A stretch of 64,000 nucleotides of DNA from Actinomycetota bacterium. GTDB taxonomy: Bacteria > Actinomycetota > Actinomycetes > Streptosporangiales > Streptosporangiaceae. Each line of letters begins with the position of its first letter. Positions within the stretch are counted from its first letter, which is position 1. Below the pieces are notes generated by a model. The model was not told the DNA's origin. It searched no databases and was given only the letters and a program-made list of their open reading frames with translations. Position numbers and translations under genes: made by a program. Positions 23,747 through 31,660 of this stretch are shown in pieces. Location of the stretch: assembly GCA_019240215.1 (NCBI GenBank), contig JAFAYQ010000035.1, positions 1 to 64,000 on the forward strand, given 5' to 3'.

Positions 23747-23831
23747 GGAGTTTTACCAGGGTTTTTGCTCTCGGCAAGAACGAAAATGGGGTTACCGGGA
23801 AAGAACAGCGCCGAGAACAGGAGATCCCGAC

Positions 23832-24410
23832 ATGGCCACCTCATTTGACACCCGCCCCGAGCAGCGCCCCACCCACCTGCTGAGCTACCGCACCCCGGCC
23901 GCGCCGGCCACTCCGGATTACGCACCCGAGTACCCGACGCAGTACCAGCCCGGCTTCGAGCCGGCCTACGAGCCGCAGCGCCCCAGCCGCCGGGTCGGCA
24001 TCGGGGTCGACCCCCGCAAGCTGTGGGCGGGCGGCGCGGTCAGCGCCGTGGTATCGGCGCTGGTGGCCCTGGTCGGCGTGCTGGCCTGCCGCTGGCTGTT
24101 CAACCTGTCGGTGCTGGCCCCGCGCCAGGACGGCGCCTACGGCGACATGCACACGACCGGCCTGATCATCCTGGCGGTGGCGGCCGCGATCGGCGCCACC
24201 GCGCTGGTCCACCTGCTGATGATGGGCACCCAGCGGCCGCTGCTGTTCTTCGGCTGGATCGTCGGCCTGATCACGGTGATCGGCGTCCTGTTCCCGTTCA
24301 GCACCACCGCGCCCCTCGACGGCAAGATCGCCACCGCCGTGGTCAACCTGGCCATCGGCATCACCGTCGGCGCGCTCGTCAGCGGGGTCGCGAAGCGATC
24401 CTTCCGGTGA
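23832..24410 (+). CDS. Four-TM membrane protein (DUF6069-like)
   Basis: 192 aa. A Pro/Tyr-rich cytoplasmic N-terminus of about 65 residues (DYAPEYPTQYQPGFEPAYEPQRPSRR) precedes four membrane helices (SAVVSALVALVGVLACRWLF, TGLIILAVAAAIGATALVHLLMM, LFFGWIVGLITVIGVLFPF, VVNLAIGITVGALVSGVA). The topology and the LVHLLMMGTQRP loop resemble small actinobacterial DUF6069 proteins of unknown function. ATG at 23832 preceded by GAGATCC; not clearly linked to a neighbour. Confidence 0.75.
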   Translation: MATSFDTRPEQRPTHLLSYRTPAAPATPDYAPEYPTQYQPGFEPAYEPQRPSRRVGIGVDPRKLWAGGAVSAVVSALVALVGVLACRWLFNLSVLAPRQDGAYGDMHTTGLIILAVAAAIGATALVHLLMMGTQRPLLFFGWIVGLITVIGVLFPFSTTAPLDGKIATAVVNLAIGITVGALVSGVAKRSFR

Positions 24411-24421
24411 GCCCCGGTACT

Positions 24422-24455
24422 CCCGGCCGGCCCCCCTCCCCGGGGATCGGCCGGG
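24422..24455. terminator. Possible bidirectional terminator
   Basis: CCCGGCCG (24422-24429) pairs with CGGCCGGG (24448-24455), with further C-run/G-run pairing in the loop. It lies between convergent genes ending at 24410 and 24456. There is no U-tract, as is common in high-GC actinobacteria. Confidence 0.4.
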
Positions 24456-25166
24456 TCAACCGCGTTTGGCCGGGATCGGCGGCACCATCCCCCCGGTCCA
24501 GCCGGCCGCCATCAGCTTGTCCAGCTCGCGCCGGGTCCGCATCAGGTGGTCCTCGACCAGGGCGGCGATCCCGTCGCCGTCGTGCTTGCGGACCAGGTTG
24601 ACCATCTCACGGTGCTGGGTGTTCGACTCGTTGCGGAACTTGAGGTCGGCCGTGACCGCGAACCGCACGTACGGCTCGGACTGCGCCCGCAGGGTGGCGA
24701 TGGTCGAGCTCAGCCGGGGCGAGCCGGCCCCGGCGAACAGGAACAGATGGAAGTCCTCGTGGTCGTGATACCAGTCGTTGTCGGTCTGGCGGCCCCGGAT
24801 CCGCTTGAACCGCTCCATCAGGCCCTTGGCCAGCTCCGGGCCGCCTTGCTCGGCCGCGCGCCGGGCCGCCAGCGTCTCCAGCGGCAGGCGTACATTGTAG
24901 ATGTCGAGCAGGTCATCCAGCGACGGCTGGAACACGTAGGCGGTGCGGCCGTCACGGACGAGGATGCCCTCGATAACCAGCCGTTTGATCGCTTCGCGGA
25001 TCGGCGTCCGGCTCAGCGACAACCGCGCCGCCCAGTCCTCCTCGCGGACGGGTGCCCCGACCCGCAGCTCGCCCGTCGTCAGCGCCGCCCGGATAGCGTC
25101 GGCGGCCGTCTCGGCCGCGTTGCCGGGCCGCGCCCCGGCCAGTCCGGTGCGGCTCTGGGGTGACAT
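24456..25166 (-). CDS. GntR-family regulator, FCD subfamily
   Basis: 236 aa. Winged helix: AADAIRAALTTGELRVGAPVREEDWAARLSLSRTPIREAIKRLVIEGILV. The FCD domain (about 90-220) has IYNVRLPLETLAARRAAE, HEDFHLFLFAGAGSPRL and later HREMVNLVRKHDGDGIAALVEDHL; the Asp/His residues form the metal site of FCD regulators. ATG 25166 is preceded by AGGAGGACATCG. It follows the NCS1 transporter on the same strand and probably controls the transporter and the divergent HpaB operon via the repeats at 26849-26923. Ligand unknown, likely a pathway intermediate. Confidence 0.93.
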   Translation of the reverse strand: MSPQSRTGLAGARPGNAAETAADAIRAALTTGELRVGAPVREEDWAARLSLSRTPIREAIKRLVIEGILVRDGRTAYVFQPSLDDLLDIYNVRLPLETLAARRAAEQGGPELAKGLMERFKRIRGRQTDNDWYHDHEDFHLFLFAGAGSPRLSSTIATLRAQSEPYVRFAVTADLKFRNESNTQHREMVNLVRKHDGDGIAALVEDHLMRTRRELDKLMAAGWTGGMVPPIPAKRG

Positions 25167-25204
25167 CGATGTCCTCCTGTTGACTCATACCCGCCCCACA
25201 CCAA

Positions 25205-25238
25205 GTCGCCGGCGATGGGGCAGACCATCGCCGGCGAC
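25205..25238. terminator. Perfect 14-bp stem-loop between transporter and gntR
   Basis: GTCGCCGGCGATGG (25205-25218), loop GGCAGA, then CCATCGCCGGCGAC (25225-25238). The arms pair without mismatch. It lies just after the NCS1 transporter stop and 39 nt before the GntR start, so it could end or attenuate transcription into gntR, or stabilise the transporter mRNA 3' end. No U-tract follows. Confidence 0.6.
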
Positions 25239-25259
25239 ATGGCTTCCTCCGATCGGGCG

Positions 25260-26816
25260 TTACCGCTCCTCAGGGACGGAACTCTGCTCGGGCCGCGAAT
25301 CCGGGACCGGATCGGGCACCGAGTGGCCAGGGAGTTCGGAAAGGCTCGGAGCCAGATTAGCGGGATCCGCGCTGCCGTCGGCGGTCAGCACCGCCTGCGG
25401 TTCGGGGAACACGGTGGCCGCCAGCAGGTATCCGGCCGCGCCCACGACCATGGCGCTGATCCAGCTCAGGTCGATGCCGCTGGCCAGGCCGCTCCACGGC
25501 CCCGCGTACAGGCTGGTGCTCAGGAACAGCAGGCCGACGCCGCTGGCCAGCAGCCAGGCGAGGGTGGCCCGCAGGTTCCAGCCGCCGGTGTACCAGTAGA
25601 TTCCGCCCCGCTCGCCACGGTTGAAGACCTGCAGGGCGTCGGGATCGTAGCGGCCGTGCCGCAGGAAGTGCCCGCTGACGACGATGCCGATCCAGGCCGC
25701 GGCGATCACGCCGAACAACGACACGAAGGCCGACACCGTGTTCTCAGCGTTCCACACCAGCGTGCCGAGGAAGATGAACAGCACGCCGATACTGCTGAGG
25801 ATGATCGTCGCGGTCACCCGGCTGAAGATCGGGAAGATCGACGAGAAGTCCAGGCCGTTGCTGTAGATGCAGACCGTGCTCTGCCCGAGGCTGCCGATCA
25901 GGCCGACGATCACCAGCGGGATCAAGAACGCCTTGGGCGTGATTCCGACCAGGCCGTTCACGTAGTCGAGCTTGGCGTCGTTGAAGGCGACGGCGGTGAA
26001 CGCGCCGAACAGCAGCGGGAAGGCCAGGCCGAGGAACGCGCCCCCGCCGGTGGCGAGCGCGAGGTTGCGGTCGGTGTTCCGGCGGCGGGCGATGTGGCGC
26101 GTCCAGTCGTTCACGTAGGGCGCGTACCCGTAGGTGGCCGCGGCCGAGATCGTGACCGCCAGCGCCCAGGTCGGCCAGAAGCTGCCCAGCAGGTAACCGC
26201 CGCCCGCGTGGTGGACGTTGAACTTGCCGGCGTAGACGAAGAACCCGATCACCATGACGGTGCCCACGGTCGGGATCAGCAGCTTCTCGACCAGCACAAG
26301 CTTGGCGTGGCCCCAGATGGCGGCGATGATCGAGATGACCGCGATGATCGCGTAGCTGATGCCGAGGGCGGCGTCACCGGTGGACCAGCCGAACAGTTTG
26401 TGGGCCCCGTAGACCGCGACCTGGCCGCCGGTCCAGACCGCCAGCGCGTAGAACCCGATCGCGATGAACAGGGCGAGCAGGGAGCCGATGATCCGGCCGA
26501 CCACCCCGAAGATCGCGCCGCTGCTGACCGGCCCGTTGGTCCCGGTGCGGGGGCCCATGAGGGCGATCGGGATGATGACGACGGCGCCGATCGCGGCCCC
26601 GGCGATGATCGACCAGAAGGCCGCCCACCAGCCCAGCCCGAACGAGATCGGCAGCCAGCCCAGCACGATCAGCCCGAACGTCAGGTTGGCGCCGATGAAG
26701 ATCGAGAAAACGTTGCGGGGCGCGGACTTCCGCTCATCGGCCGGGATGTAGTCGATGCCGTGCTGTTCCATGCCGGCCGTGCCGGTCGATAGGTGTGGGT
26801 GCGAGGCCTGAGTCAT
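25260..26816 (-). CDS. NCS1-family permease (nucleobase/cation symporter type)
   Basis: 518 aa with about 12 membrane helices. NCS1 landmarks: FSIFIGANLTFGLIVLGWLPISFGLGWWAAFWSIIAG, GPRTGTNGPVSSGAIFG, a long hydrophobic core and NDWTRHIARRRNTDRNLALATGGGAFLG. Family substrates are cytosine, uracil, allantoin, hydantoins, vitamin B6 or nicotinamide-type compounds. A C-terminal cytoplasmic tail of about 45 residues is Pro/Ser/Glu-rich. Start ATG 26816 lies next to the divergent operator region. Together with the RidA and HpaB genes it suggests uptake of an N-heterocycle (inference). Confidence 0.9.
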   Translation of the reverse strand: MTQASHPHLSTGTAGMEQHGIDYIPADERKSAPRNVFSIFIGANLTFGLIVLGWLPISFGLGWWAAFWSIIAGAAIGAVVIIPIALMGPRTGTNGPVSSGAIFGVVGRIIGSLLALFIAIGFYALAVWTGGQVAVYGAHKLFGWSTGDAALGISYAIIAVISIIAAIWGHAKLVLVEKLLIPTVGTVMVIGFFVYAGKFNVHHAGGGYLLGSFWPTWALAVTISAAATYGYAPYVNDWTRHIARRRNTDRNLALATGGGAFLGLAFPLLFGAFTAVAFNDAKLDYVNGLVGITPKAFLIPLVIVGLIGSLGQSTVCIYSNGLDFSSIFPIFSRVTATIILSSIGVLFIFLGTLVWNAENTVSAFVSLFGVIAAAWIGIVVSGHFLRHGRYDPDALQVFNRGERGGIYWYTGGWNLRATLAWLLASGVGLLFLSTSLYAGPWSGLASGIDLSWISAMVVGAAGYLLAATVFPEPQAVLTADGSADPANLAPSLSELPGHSVPDPVPDSRPEQSSVPEER

Positions 26817-26848
26817 GGCGGATCCTCCGTCACCGGCAATTTTCCTGT

Positions 26849-26923
26849 GTTTGTATCCCGACTTGTATCCAAAAGTCAACGGGATGGTCACCATTGACTT
26901 TGGATACAACGCGGGATACAAAC
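26849..26923. promoter_or_regulatory. Long double inverted-repeat operator between NCS1 transporter and HpaC-type gene
   Basis: Left arm 26849-26879 and right arm 26894-26923 are near-perfect reverse complements (two mismatches and one 1-bp indel). Each arm carries two TTGTATCC half-sites in direct orientation (left at 26851 and 26863; right arm in inverse). Four half-sites symmetric about a 14-bp spacer fit cooperative binding by a dimeric GntR/FCD protein, probably that at 24456-25166. The right arm ends 5 bp before the ATG of the flavin reductase gene. Confidence 0.75.
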
Positions 26924-26928
26924 TGGCC

Positions 26929-27477
26929 ATGGCCCAACCCGATGTGCAGGCGCTGCGGGCGACGCTGGGCACCTTCGCGACCGGCGTGACGATCGTGACC
27001 TGCGAAGTTGACGGCGAAGTGCACGGCGCGACCGTCAACTCGTTCACCTCGGTCTCGCTCGACCCGCCGCTGGTGCTCGCCTGTTTGTCGAAGCGCTCGA
27101 AGGCCTGTGGCTACCTGCAAGGCAGCAACTTCACCGTCAACATCCTGTCGGCCGACCAGCAGCTGCACGCGCTGCACTTCGCCGGCCGGCCGCAGGACAC
27201 CCTGGTCACCGCGTTCGAGGACGGTGACTTCGCCCCGCGCATCCAGGGCTGCGTCGGCTACGTGTCGTGCCTGCCCTGGAAGGTGGTCGACGCGGGCGAC
27301 CACGACCTGATCATCGGCCAGGTCGCCGACATCAAGGTCAGCGACAACCTGGCCGGCCGCCAGCCGCTGCTGTTCTACCGCGGCGCGTTCTGGCGGCTGG
27401 GCAGCGCCAGCGATTCGCTGGCCGCCATGGCCGACGTCTACGCCGACCTGCACCTGACTTCTGCATTGTCCTGGTAA
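26929..27477 (+). CDS. hpaC: Flavin reductase (HpaC-like)
   Basis: 182 aa. A short-chain flavin reductase domain: [70 protein letters not shown], and near the end [16 protein letters not shown]. It supplies FADH2/FMNH2 to the HpaB-type oxygenase encoded 29 nt downstream. ATG at 26929 fits the family start; no Shine-Dalgarno is visible and the operator abuts it, so a leaderless transcript or the upstream in-frame ATG at 26884 cannot be excluded. Confidence 0.92.
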   Translation: MAQPDVQALRATLGTFATGVTIVTCEVDGEVHGATVNSFTSVSLDPPLVLACLSKRSKACGYLQGSNFTVNILSADQQLHALHFAGRPQDTLVTAFEDGDFAPRIQGCVGYVSCLPWKVVDAGDHDLIIGQVADIKVSDNLAGRQPLLFYRGAFWRLGSASDSLAAMADVYADLHLTSALSW

Positions 27478-27506
27478 TCCGAACCAACCCGGATGGAGTA
27501 CCCCAA

Positions 27507-29105
27507 GTGACCGAGGCCGAGCACTCCTGGGAAATGACCGACGAGATCAAGAACAACCCGGGCAGCCGCCCGCTCACCGGCGACGAGTACCTGGAAAGCA
27601 TCCGGGACGGCCGTGAAGTGTGGATCTATGGCGAGCGGGTCGGCGACGTGACCGCCCACCCGGCCTTCCGCAACACCGCGCGGATGGTCGCCCGGCTCTA
27701 CGACGCGCTGCACGACCCGGCCAAGAACGGCAAGCTCATCGTGCCGACCGACACCGGCAGCAACGGCTACACGCACGCGTTCTTCCGGGCCCCCTACACC
27801 GTCGAGGACCTGCAGAAGGGGGCCGACGCCTGCGAGGCGTGGTCCCGGCTGACCTACGGCTGGATGGGCCGCAGCCCCGACTACAAGTCGTCGTTCATCA
27901 CCACCCTCGGCTCCAACCTGGAGTACTACTCCCCCTTCGAGGACAACGCCCGCCGCTGGTACAAAGAAGCGCAGGAGAAGGTCCTCTACTTCAACCACGC
28001 GATCATCAACCCGCCCGTCGACCGGCACCGGCCGATGGAAGAGGTCAAAGACGTCTACATGCACGTCGAGCGGGAAACCGACGCCGGGCTGATCATGTCC
28101 GGGGCCAAGGTGGTGGCGACCGGCTCGGTGTTCTGCCATCACAACTTCGTCGGTAACGCCGGGCCGCTGCCGGTCAAGACCAAGGACTTCTCGGTCATGT
28201 GCTCGGTGCCGATGAACACCCCGGGCGTGAAGCTGATCTGCCGGCCGTCGTATGAGTTCGCCGCCAGCGCGGCCGGCAGCCCGTTCGACTACCCGCTGTC
28301 CAGCCGGCTGGACGAGAACGACTCGATCTTCATCTTCGACAACGTGCTGGTGCCGTGGGAGAACGTCTTCTGCTACGACATCGACAAGGCGAACGACTTC
28401 TACCACGGGTCCGGCTTCATCTACCGGGCGCTGCTGCAGGGCTGCATCCGGCTCGCGGTCAAGCTCGACTTCGCCTGCGGCCTGTTCCTGAAGGGCCTGG
28501 AGATGACCGGGGCCAAGGAGTTCCGCGGGGTGCAGGTCCGGATCGGCGAGATGATCACCTACCGCCACCTGTTCTGGACCTGCGTACGCGCCATGGTGCG
28601 GGGTGCCCAGCCGTGGACCGACGGGACGATGGTGCCGAACCTGGAGGCCTGCACGACCTACCGGGTGCTAGCGGGCACCATCTACCCGCGCGTCCGTGAG
28701 CTGTTCCAGCAGGACCTGGCCAGCGCGCTGATCTACTCGAACTCCAACGCGGTCGACTTCGAGGTGGCCGACATCCGCGAGTACGTCGACCAGTACGTGC
28801 GCGGCAGCAACGGCAAGTCGGCCGAGGAGCGCGTCAAGGTCATGAAGCTGATCTGGGACGCGATGGGCTCGGAGTTCGGCAGCCGCCACGAGCTGTACGA
28901 GCGCAACTACGCCGGCAGCTACGAGCTGGTCCGCATGGACACCTACATGGCGGCGACGATGAGCGGCCAGGCCACCTCGTTCATGGAGATGGTGGACGAC
29001 TGCATGGCCGAATACGACACCCACGGCTGGACGGTCCCCGACCTGATCGACCCGTCCGACGTCTCCGCCATCCCCACCAAGGCGCCGGCCCGGCTGCCTT
29101 CGTGA
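27507..29105 (+). CDS. hpaB: HpaB-family two-component flavin monooxygenase, oxygenase component
   Basis: 532 aa, collinear with E. coli HpaB (4-hydroxyphenylacetate 3-monooxygenase, about 520 aa). Shared stretches: [145 protein letters not shown] at 27507 has GGAG 9 nt upstream. Substrates of the family include 4-hydroxyphenylacetate, phenols, chlorophenols and pyridine; the operon partners (RidA, FAH, alpha/beta hydrolase) leave the substrate open. Confidence 0.92.
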   Translation: MTEAEHSWEMTDEIKNNPGSRPLTGDEYLESIRDGREVWIYGERVGDVTAHPAFRNTARMVARLYDALHDPAKNGKLIVPTDTGSNGYTHAFFRAPYTVEDLQKGADACEAWSRLTYGWMGRSPDYKSSFITTLGSNLEYYSPFEDNARRWYKEAQEKVLYFNHAIINPPVDRHRPMEEVKDVYMHVERETDAGLIMSGAKVVATGSVFCHHNFVGNAGPLPVKTKDFSVMCSVPMNTPGVKLICRPSYEFAASAAGSPFDYPLSSRLDENDSIFIFDNVLVPWENVFCYDIDKANDFYHGSGFIYRALLQGCIRLAVKLDFACGLFLKGLEMTGAKEFRGVQVRIGEMITYRHLFWTCVRAMVRGAQPWTDGTMVPNLEACTTYRVLAGTIYPRVRELFQQDLASALIYSNSNAVDFEVADIREYVDQYVRGSNGKSAEERVKVMKLIWDAMGSEFGSRHELYERNYAGSYELVRMDTYMAATMSGQATSFMEMVDDCMAEYDTHGWTVPDLIDPSDVSAIPTKAPARLPS

Positions 29106-29974
29106 CCGCAACCGACGTGCGGCAGTACCCGGTGGGGTGCGGCGGCACGACCACCCGGGTGCTCGAAAGCGGCGCCGGCGGTATCCCGGTCGTGTTCCTG
29201 CACGGCGTCGGGGCGCGGGCGGACCGCTGGACGCCCGCGCTGCGCCGGTTCGCCGAGCGCGGCCGGCACTGCTACGCCTTCGACTTTCCCGGCCACGGGC
29301 TGGCGGGCAAGCCGGAGACGTTCGACTACACGGTGCCCGGTTACGCGGCGTTCACCGAGGCCCTGCTCGACGCGCTCGGGCTGACCGAGGTGATCCTGGT
29401 CGGCACCTCGCTCGGCGGGCACGTGGCCGGCGCGGTGACCGTCCGCCGGCCGCCGCCGGTGCGCGCGCTGGTCCTGGTCGGCCCGATGGGCATGCTCCCG
29501 GCCGCGCAGCCGGTGCTGGACGCGCTCGCGGCCTCCATCCAGGACACGACCCGGGCCGGCATCGCCGCCAAGCTGGCCCGGCTGCTGGTCAACCAGCAAC
29601 TGATCAGCGACGAGTGGGTGGACGAGGAGTTCCGCATCAACAACTCACCGGGCGCGGCCGCCGCCTTCGCCGCACTGGCCCGCTACTTCGCCACCGGCAT
29701 CAACGACGACGTGGTGGCCGGGCCGTTGCGGGCGGCGGCCGCCACCGTGCCGACGCTGCTGGTCTGGGGGGCCAAGGACGTCATGGTGCCGACTGAGATG
29801 GCCGAGCCGGCCCGCCGCGCCCTCGGCGACGTGCCGCTCACGCTGATGCCCGATACCGGTCACGCACCCTATTTCGAGGCCGCCGGGGAGTTCGTCGCGC
29901 AGGTCGACGGGTTTCTGGCCGACCACGCTCTGCCCGCCACCGTTGCCGCCACGGCAGGAGGTCTTGCCCGATGA
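29102..29974 (+). CDS. Alpha/beta hydrolase (meta-cleavage product hydrolase/RutD-like)
   Basis: 290 aa. Oxyanion [10 protein letters not shown], nucleophile elbow [11 protein letters not shown], Asp in [16 protein letters not shown] and His in [10 protein letters not shown] complete the triad. The fold and lengths match C-C bond hydrolases of meta-cleavage pathways and also RutD-type amidase helpers. GTG overlaps the HpaB stop by 4 nt and the RidA start by 4 nt, so it is translated as part of the same operon. Probable substrate: a ring-opened intermediate. Confidence 0.88.
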   Translation: MTATDVRQYPVGCGGTTTRVLESGAGGIPVVFLHGVGARADRWTPALRRFAERGRHCYAFDFPGHGLAGKPETFDYTVPGYAAFTEALLDALGLTEVILVGTSLGGHVAGAVTVRRPPPVRALVLVGPMGMLPAAQPVLDALAASIQDTTRAGIAAKLARLLVNQQLISDEWVDEEFRINNSPGAAAAFAALARYFATGINDDVVAGPLRAAAATVPTLLVWGAKDVMVPTEMAEPARRALGDVPLTLMPDTGHAPYFEAAGEFVAQVDGFLADHALPATVAATAGGLAR

Positions 29975-30366
29975 CGACCCGGACCGAAATCCGGCTGGAA
30001 GACACGCACGAGCCGATCAGCCACTACACCGACGCGGTGGTGTGCGGAGACCTGGTCTTCGTGTCGGGCTGCACCGCCGCCGACGAGAACCTGGAGATCG
30101 TCGGCGGCGACGACGTGGCCGCCCAGGCCCGGCAGTGCCTGACCGCGATCGGCAAGATCCTGGCCGCGGCCGGCGCGACCTTCGCGGACGTCCTCAAGGT
30201 CACGGTGTACCTGACCGACATCAACGACCGGCCGCTGATCAACCCGGTCCGGCAGGAATTCTTTGGCACCACCCGGCCGGCCAGCACGCTGGTCGAGGTT
30301 TCGGCGCTCGCCATCCCCGGCGCCAAGGTCGAGATCGAGGCGGTCGCGCGAAAGGGTGAGCAGTGA
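29971..30366 (+). CDS. RidA-family protein (enamine/imine deaminase)
   Basis: 131 aa, complete YjgF/YER057c/UK114 fold: HYTDAVVCGDLVFVSGCTAADENLEIVGGDDVAAQARQCLTAIGKILAAAGATFADVLKVTVYLTDINDRPLINPVRQEFFGTTRPASTLVEVSALAIPGAKVEIEAVA. The Arg in TTRPASTLVEV is the catalytic Arg that binds imine carboxylates. Catabolic members include RutC and 2-aminomuconate deaminase. Its place in a ring-cleavage-type operon points to hydrolysis of an N-containing intermediate. Overlaps both neighbours by 4 nt. Confidence 0.92.
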   Translation: MTTRTEIRLEDTHEPISHYTDAVVCGDLVFVSGCTAADENLEIVGGDDVAAQARQCLTAIGKILAAAGATFADVLKVTVYLTDINDRPLINPVRQEFFGTTRPASTLVEVSALAIPGAKVEIEAVARKGEQ

Positions 30367-31265
30367 GGCTGGCCACGGTCCGGGCCGGCGGCGCGACCCA
30401 GGCGGCCCGGATCACCGGGCGGTCGGTGGAACTGCTCGGCGTCCCGGACGTGCGCGCGCTGCTCAGCACCGGCCCGGACTGGCGGCGGGCGGTAGACGAC
30501 CTGGTCACCGGGCCGGCCGACCCCGACACGGTGGACTTCGCGCCGCTGGTGCCGGCTCCGTCCAAGATCCTCTGTGTGGGGCTGAACTACCGCCAGCACG
30601 CCGAGGAGATGGGCCTGGACTTTCCGGTCTACCCGACCGTGTTCGCCAAGTTCGCGCAGAGCCTGGTCGGCGCCCGTGACCCGGTGGAGATTCCGTACGG
30701 CTCACGCAGCACCGACTGGGAGGCCGAGCTCATCATCGTGGTCCAGGGGCCGGTCCGGCACTGCCCGGCGGCCGAGGCGGCCAGCGCGATCGCCGGGTTC
30801 ACGGTCGGCAACGACGTCAGCGAGCGGGCCTACCAGAACCGGACGTCGGAATGGCTCCAGGGCAAGACCTGGGACCGGACCACGCCGGTCGGCCCGGTGC
30901 TGGTCACCACCGACGAGGTGGGGGTCAGCCCTGACCTGGCGGTGACCTGCTCGCTCGACGGCGAGCTGAAGCAGAGCTCCCGTACCTCCGACATGATCTT
31001 CAGCCCGCCCGAGGTGGTCGCCTACCTGTCCAGCATCATGACGCTGGAGGCAGGCGACCTGATCTTCCTCGGCACCCCGAGCGGAGTCGGGAACGGGCGG
31101 CGGCCGCCCGAGTTCCTGACGGCCGGCCTGACCATGCGCACTGAGATCGAGCGGATCGGGGTGCTGGAGAACCGCTGCGTGGAGGCCAGCGCCCCGGCAT
31201 CGGGCGCGACCGCGTCCCCCGCGGCGACGACCTCGGCGAAGGCTGCACGTCCGGTCGATGCCTAG
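30363..31265 (+). CDS. Fumarylacetoacetate hydrolase (FAH)-family protein
   Basis: 300 aa. N-terminal about 65 residues precede the catalytic domain: KILCVGLNYRQHAEEMGLDFPVYPTVFAKF, metal-binding Glu in STDWEAELIIVV, TVGNDVSERAYQNRTSEWLQGKTWDRTTPVGPVLV, and GDLIFLGTPSGVGNGRRPPEFL. FAH proteins hydrolyse C-C bonds of acylpyruvates or decarboxylate/isomerise oxo-acids. The C-terminal about 30 residues are Ala/Thr-rich and low complexity. GTG overlaps the RidA stop. It could supply the fumarylpyruvate hydrolase missing from the gentisate operon, or act on the product of this operon. Confidence 0.88.
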   Translation: MRLATVRAGGATQAARITGRSVELLGVPDVRALLSTGPDWRRAVDDLVTGPADPDTVDFAPLVPAPSKILCVGLNYRQHAEEMGLDFPVYPTVFAKFAQSLVGARDPVEIPYGSRSTDWEAELIIVVQGPVRHCPAAEAASAIAGFTVGNDVSERAYQNRTSEWLQGKTWDRTTPVGPVLVTTDEVGVSPDLAVTCSLDGELKQSSRTSDMIFSPPEVVAYLSSIMTLEAGDLIFLGTPSGVGNGRRPPEFLTAGLTMRTEIERIGVLENRCVEASAPASGATASPAATTSAKAARPVDA

Positions 31266-31660
31266 GCGGGGATGCCGGCCACCGCTTCGATCTCGATCTT
31301 CAGCTCGGGCAGGATCAGCGCGCTGACCTCGACCAGGGTGCTGGCCGGGCGGGCGTCGCCGAAGTACTTCTGGCGGACGACGTTGACGGCGGCGCGGTCG
31401 TTGACGTCGGTCAGGAACACCGTCACCTTGAGCACGTGGGCGAAGTCGGTGCCGGCCGCCCGCAGCGCCCGGTCCAGGTGCTGGTGGACCAGTTCGGCCT
31501 GGGCGGTGACGTCGTCCGGGTCGGGGATCTGGCCGTCGGCGGTCATCCCCACGCAACCGGAGATGTACAGCAGGTCGCCCCACCGCACCATGTCCGTGTA
31601 GTGGCTGACCGGCGCGGGCAGCCCGTCGACCGTGTACTCCTGACGCTGGCTGGCACTCAT
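31262..31660 (-). CDS. RidA-family protein (second copy)
   Basis: 132 aa, same fold as the protein at 29971-30366 and clearly paralogous in SHYTDMVRWGDLLYISGC, HVLKVTVFLTDVNDRAAVNVVRQKYFGDARPASTLVEVSALILPELKIEIEAVA. The catalytic-type Arg in DARPASTLVEV is kept. It ends the Mo-hydroxylase operon (ATG overlaps the VWA gene stop by 4 nt) and converges on the FAH gene with overlapping TAG codons at 31262-31265. Presumably deaminates an imine/enamine formed by the oxidation pathway (inference). Confidence 0.92.
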   Translation of the reverse strand: MSASQRQEYTVDGLPAPVSHYTDMVRWGDLLYISGCVGMTADGQIPDPDDVTAQAELVHQHLDRALRAAGTDFAHVLKVTVFLTDVNDRAAVNVVRQKYFGDARPASTLVEVSALILPELKIEIEAVAGIPA

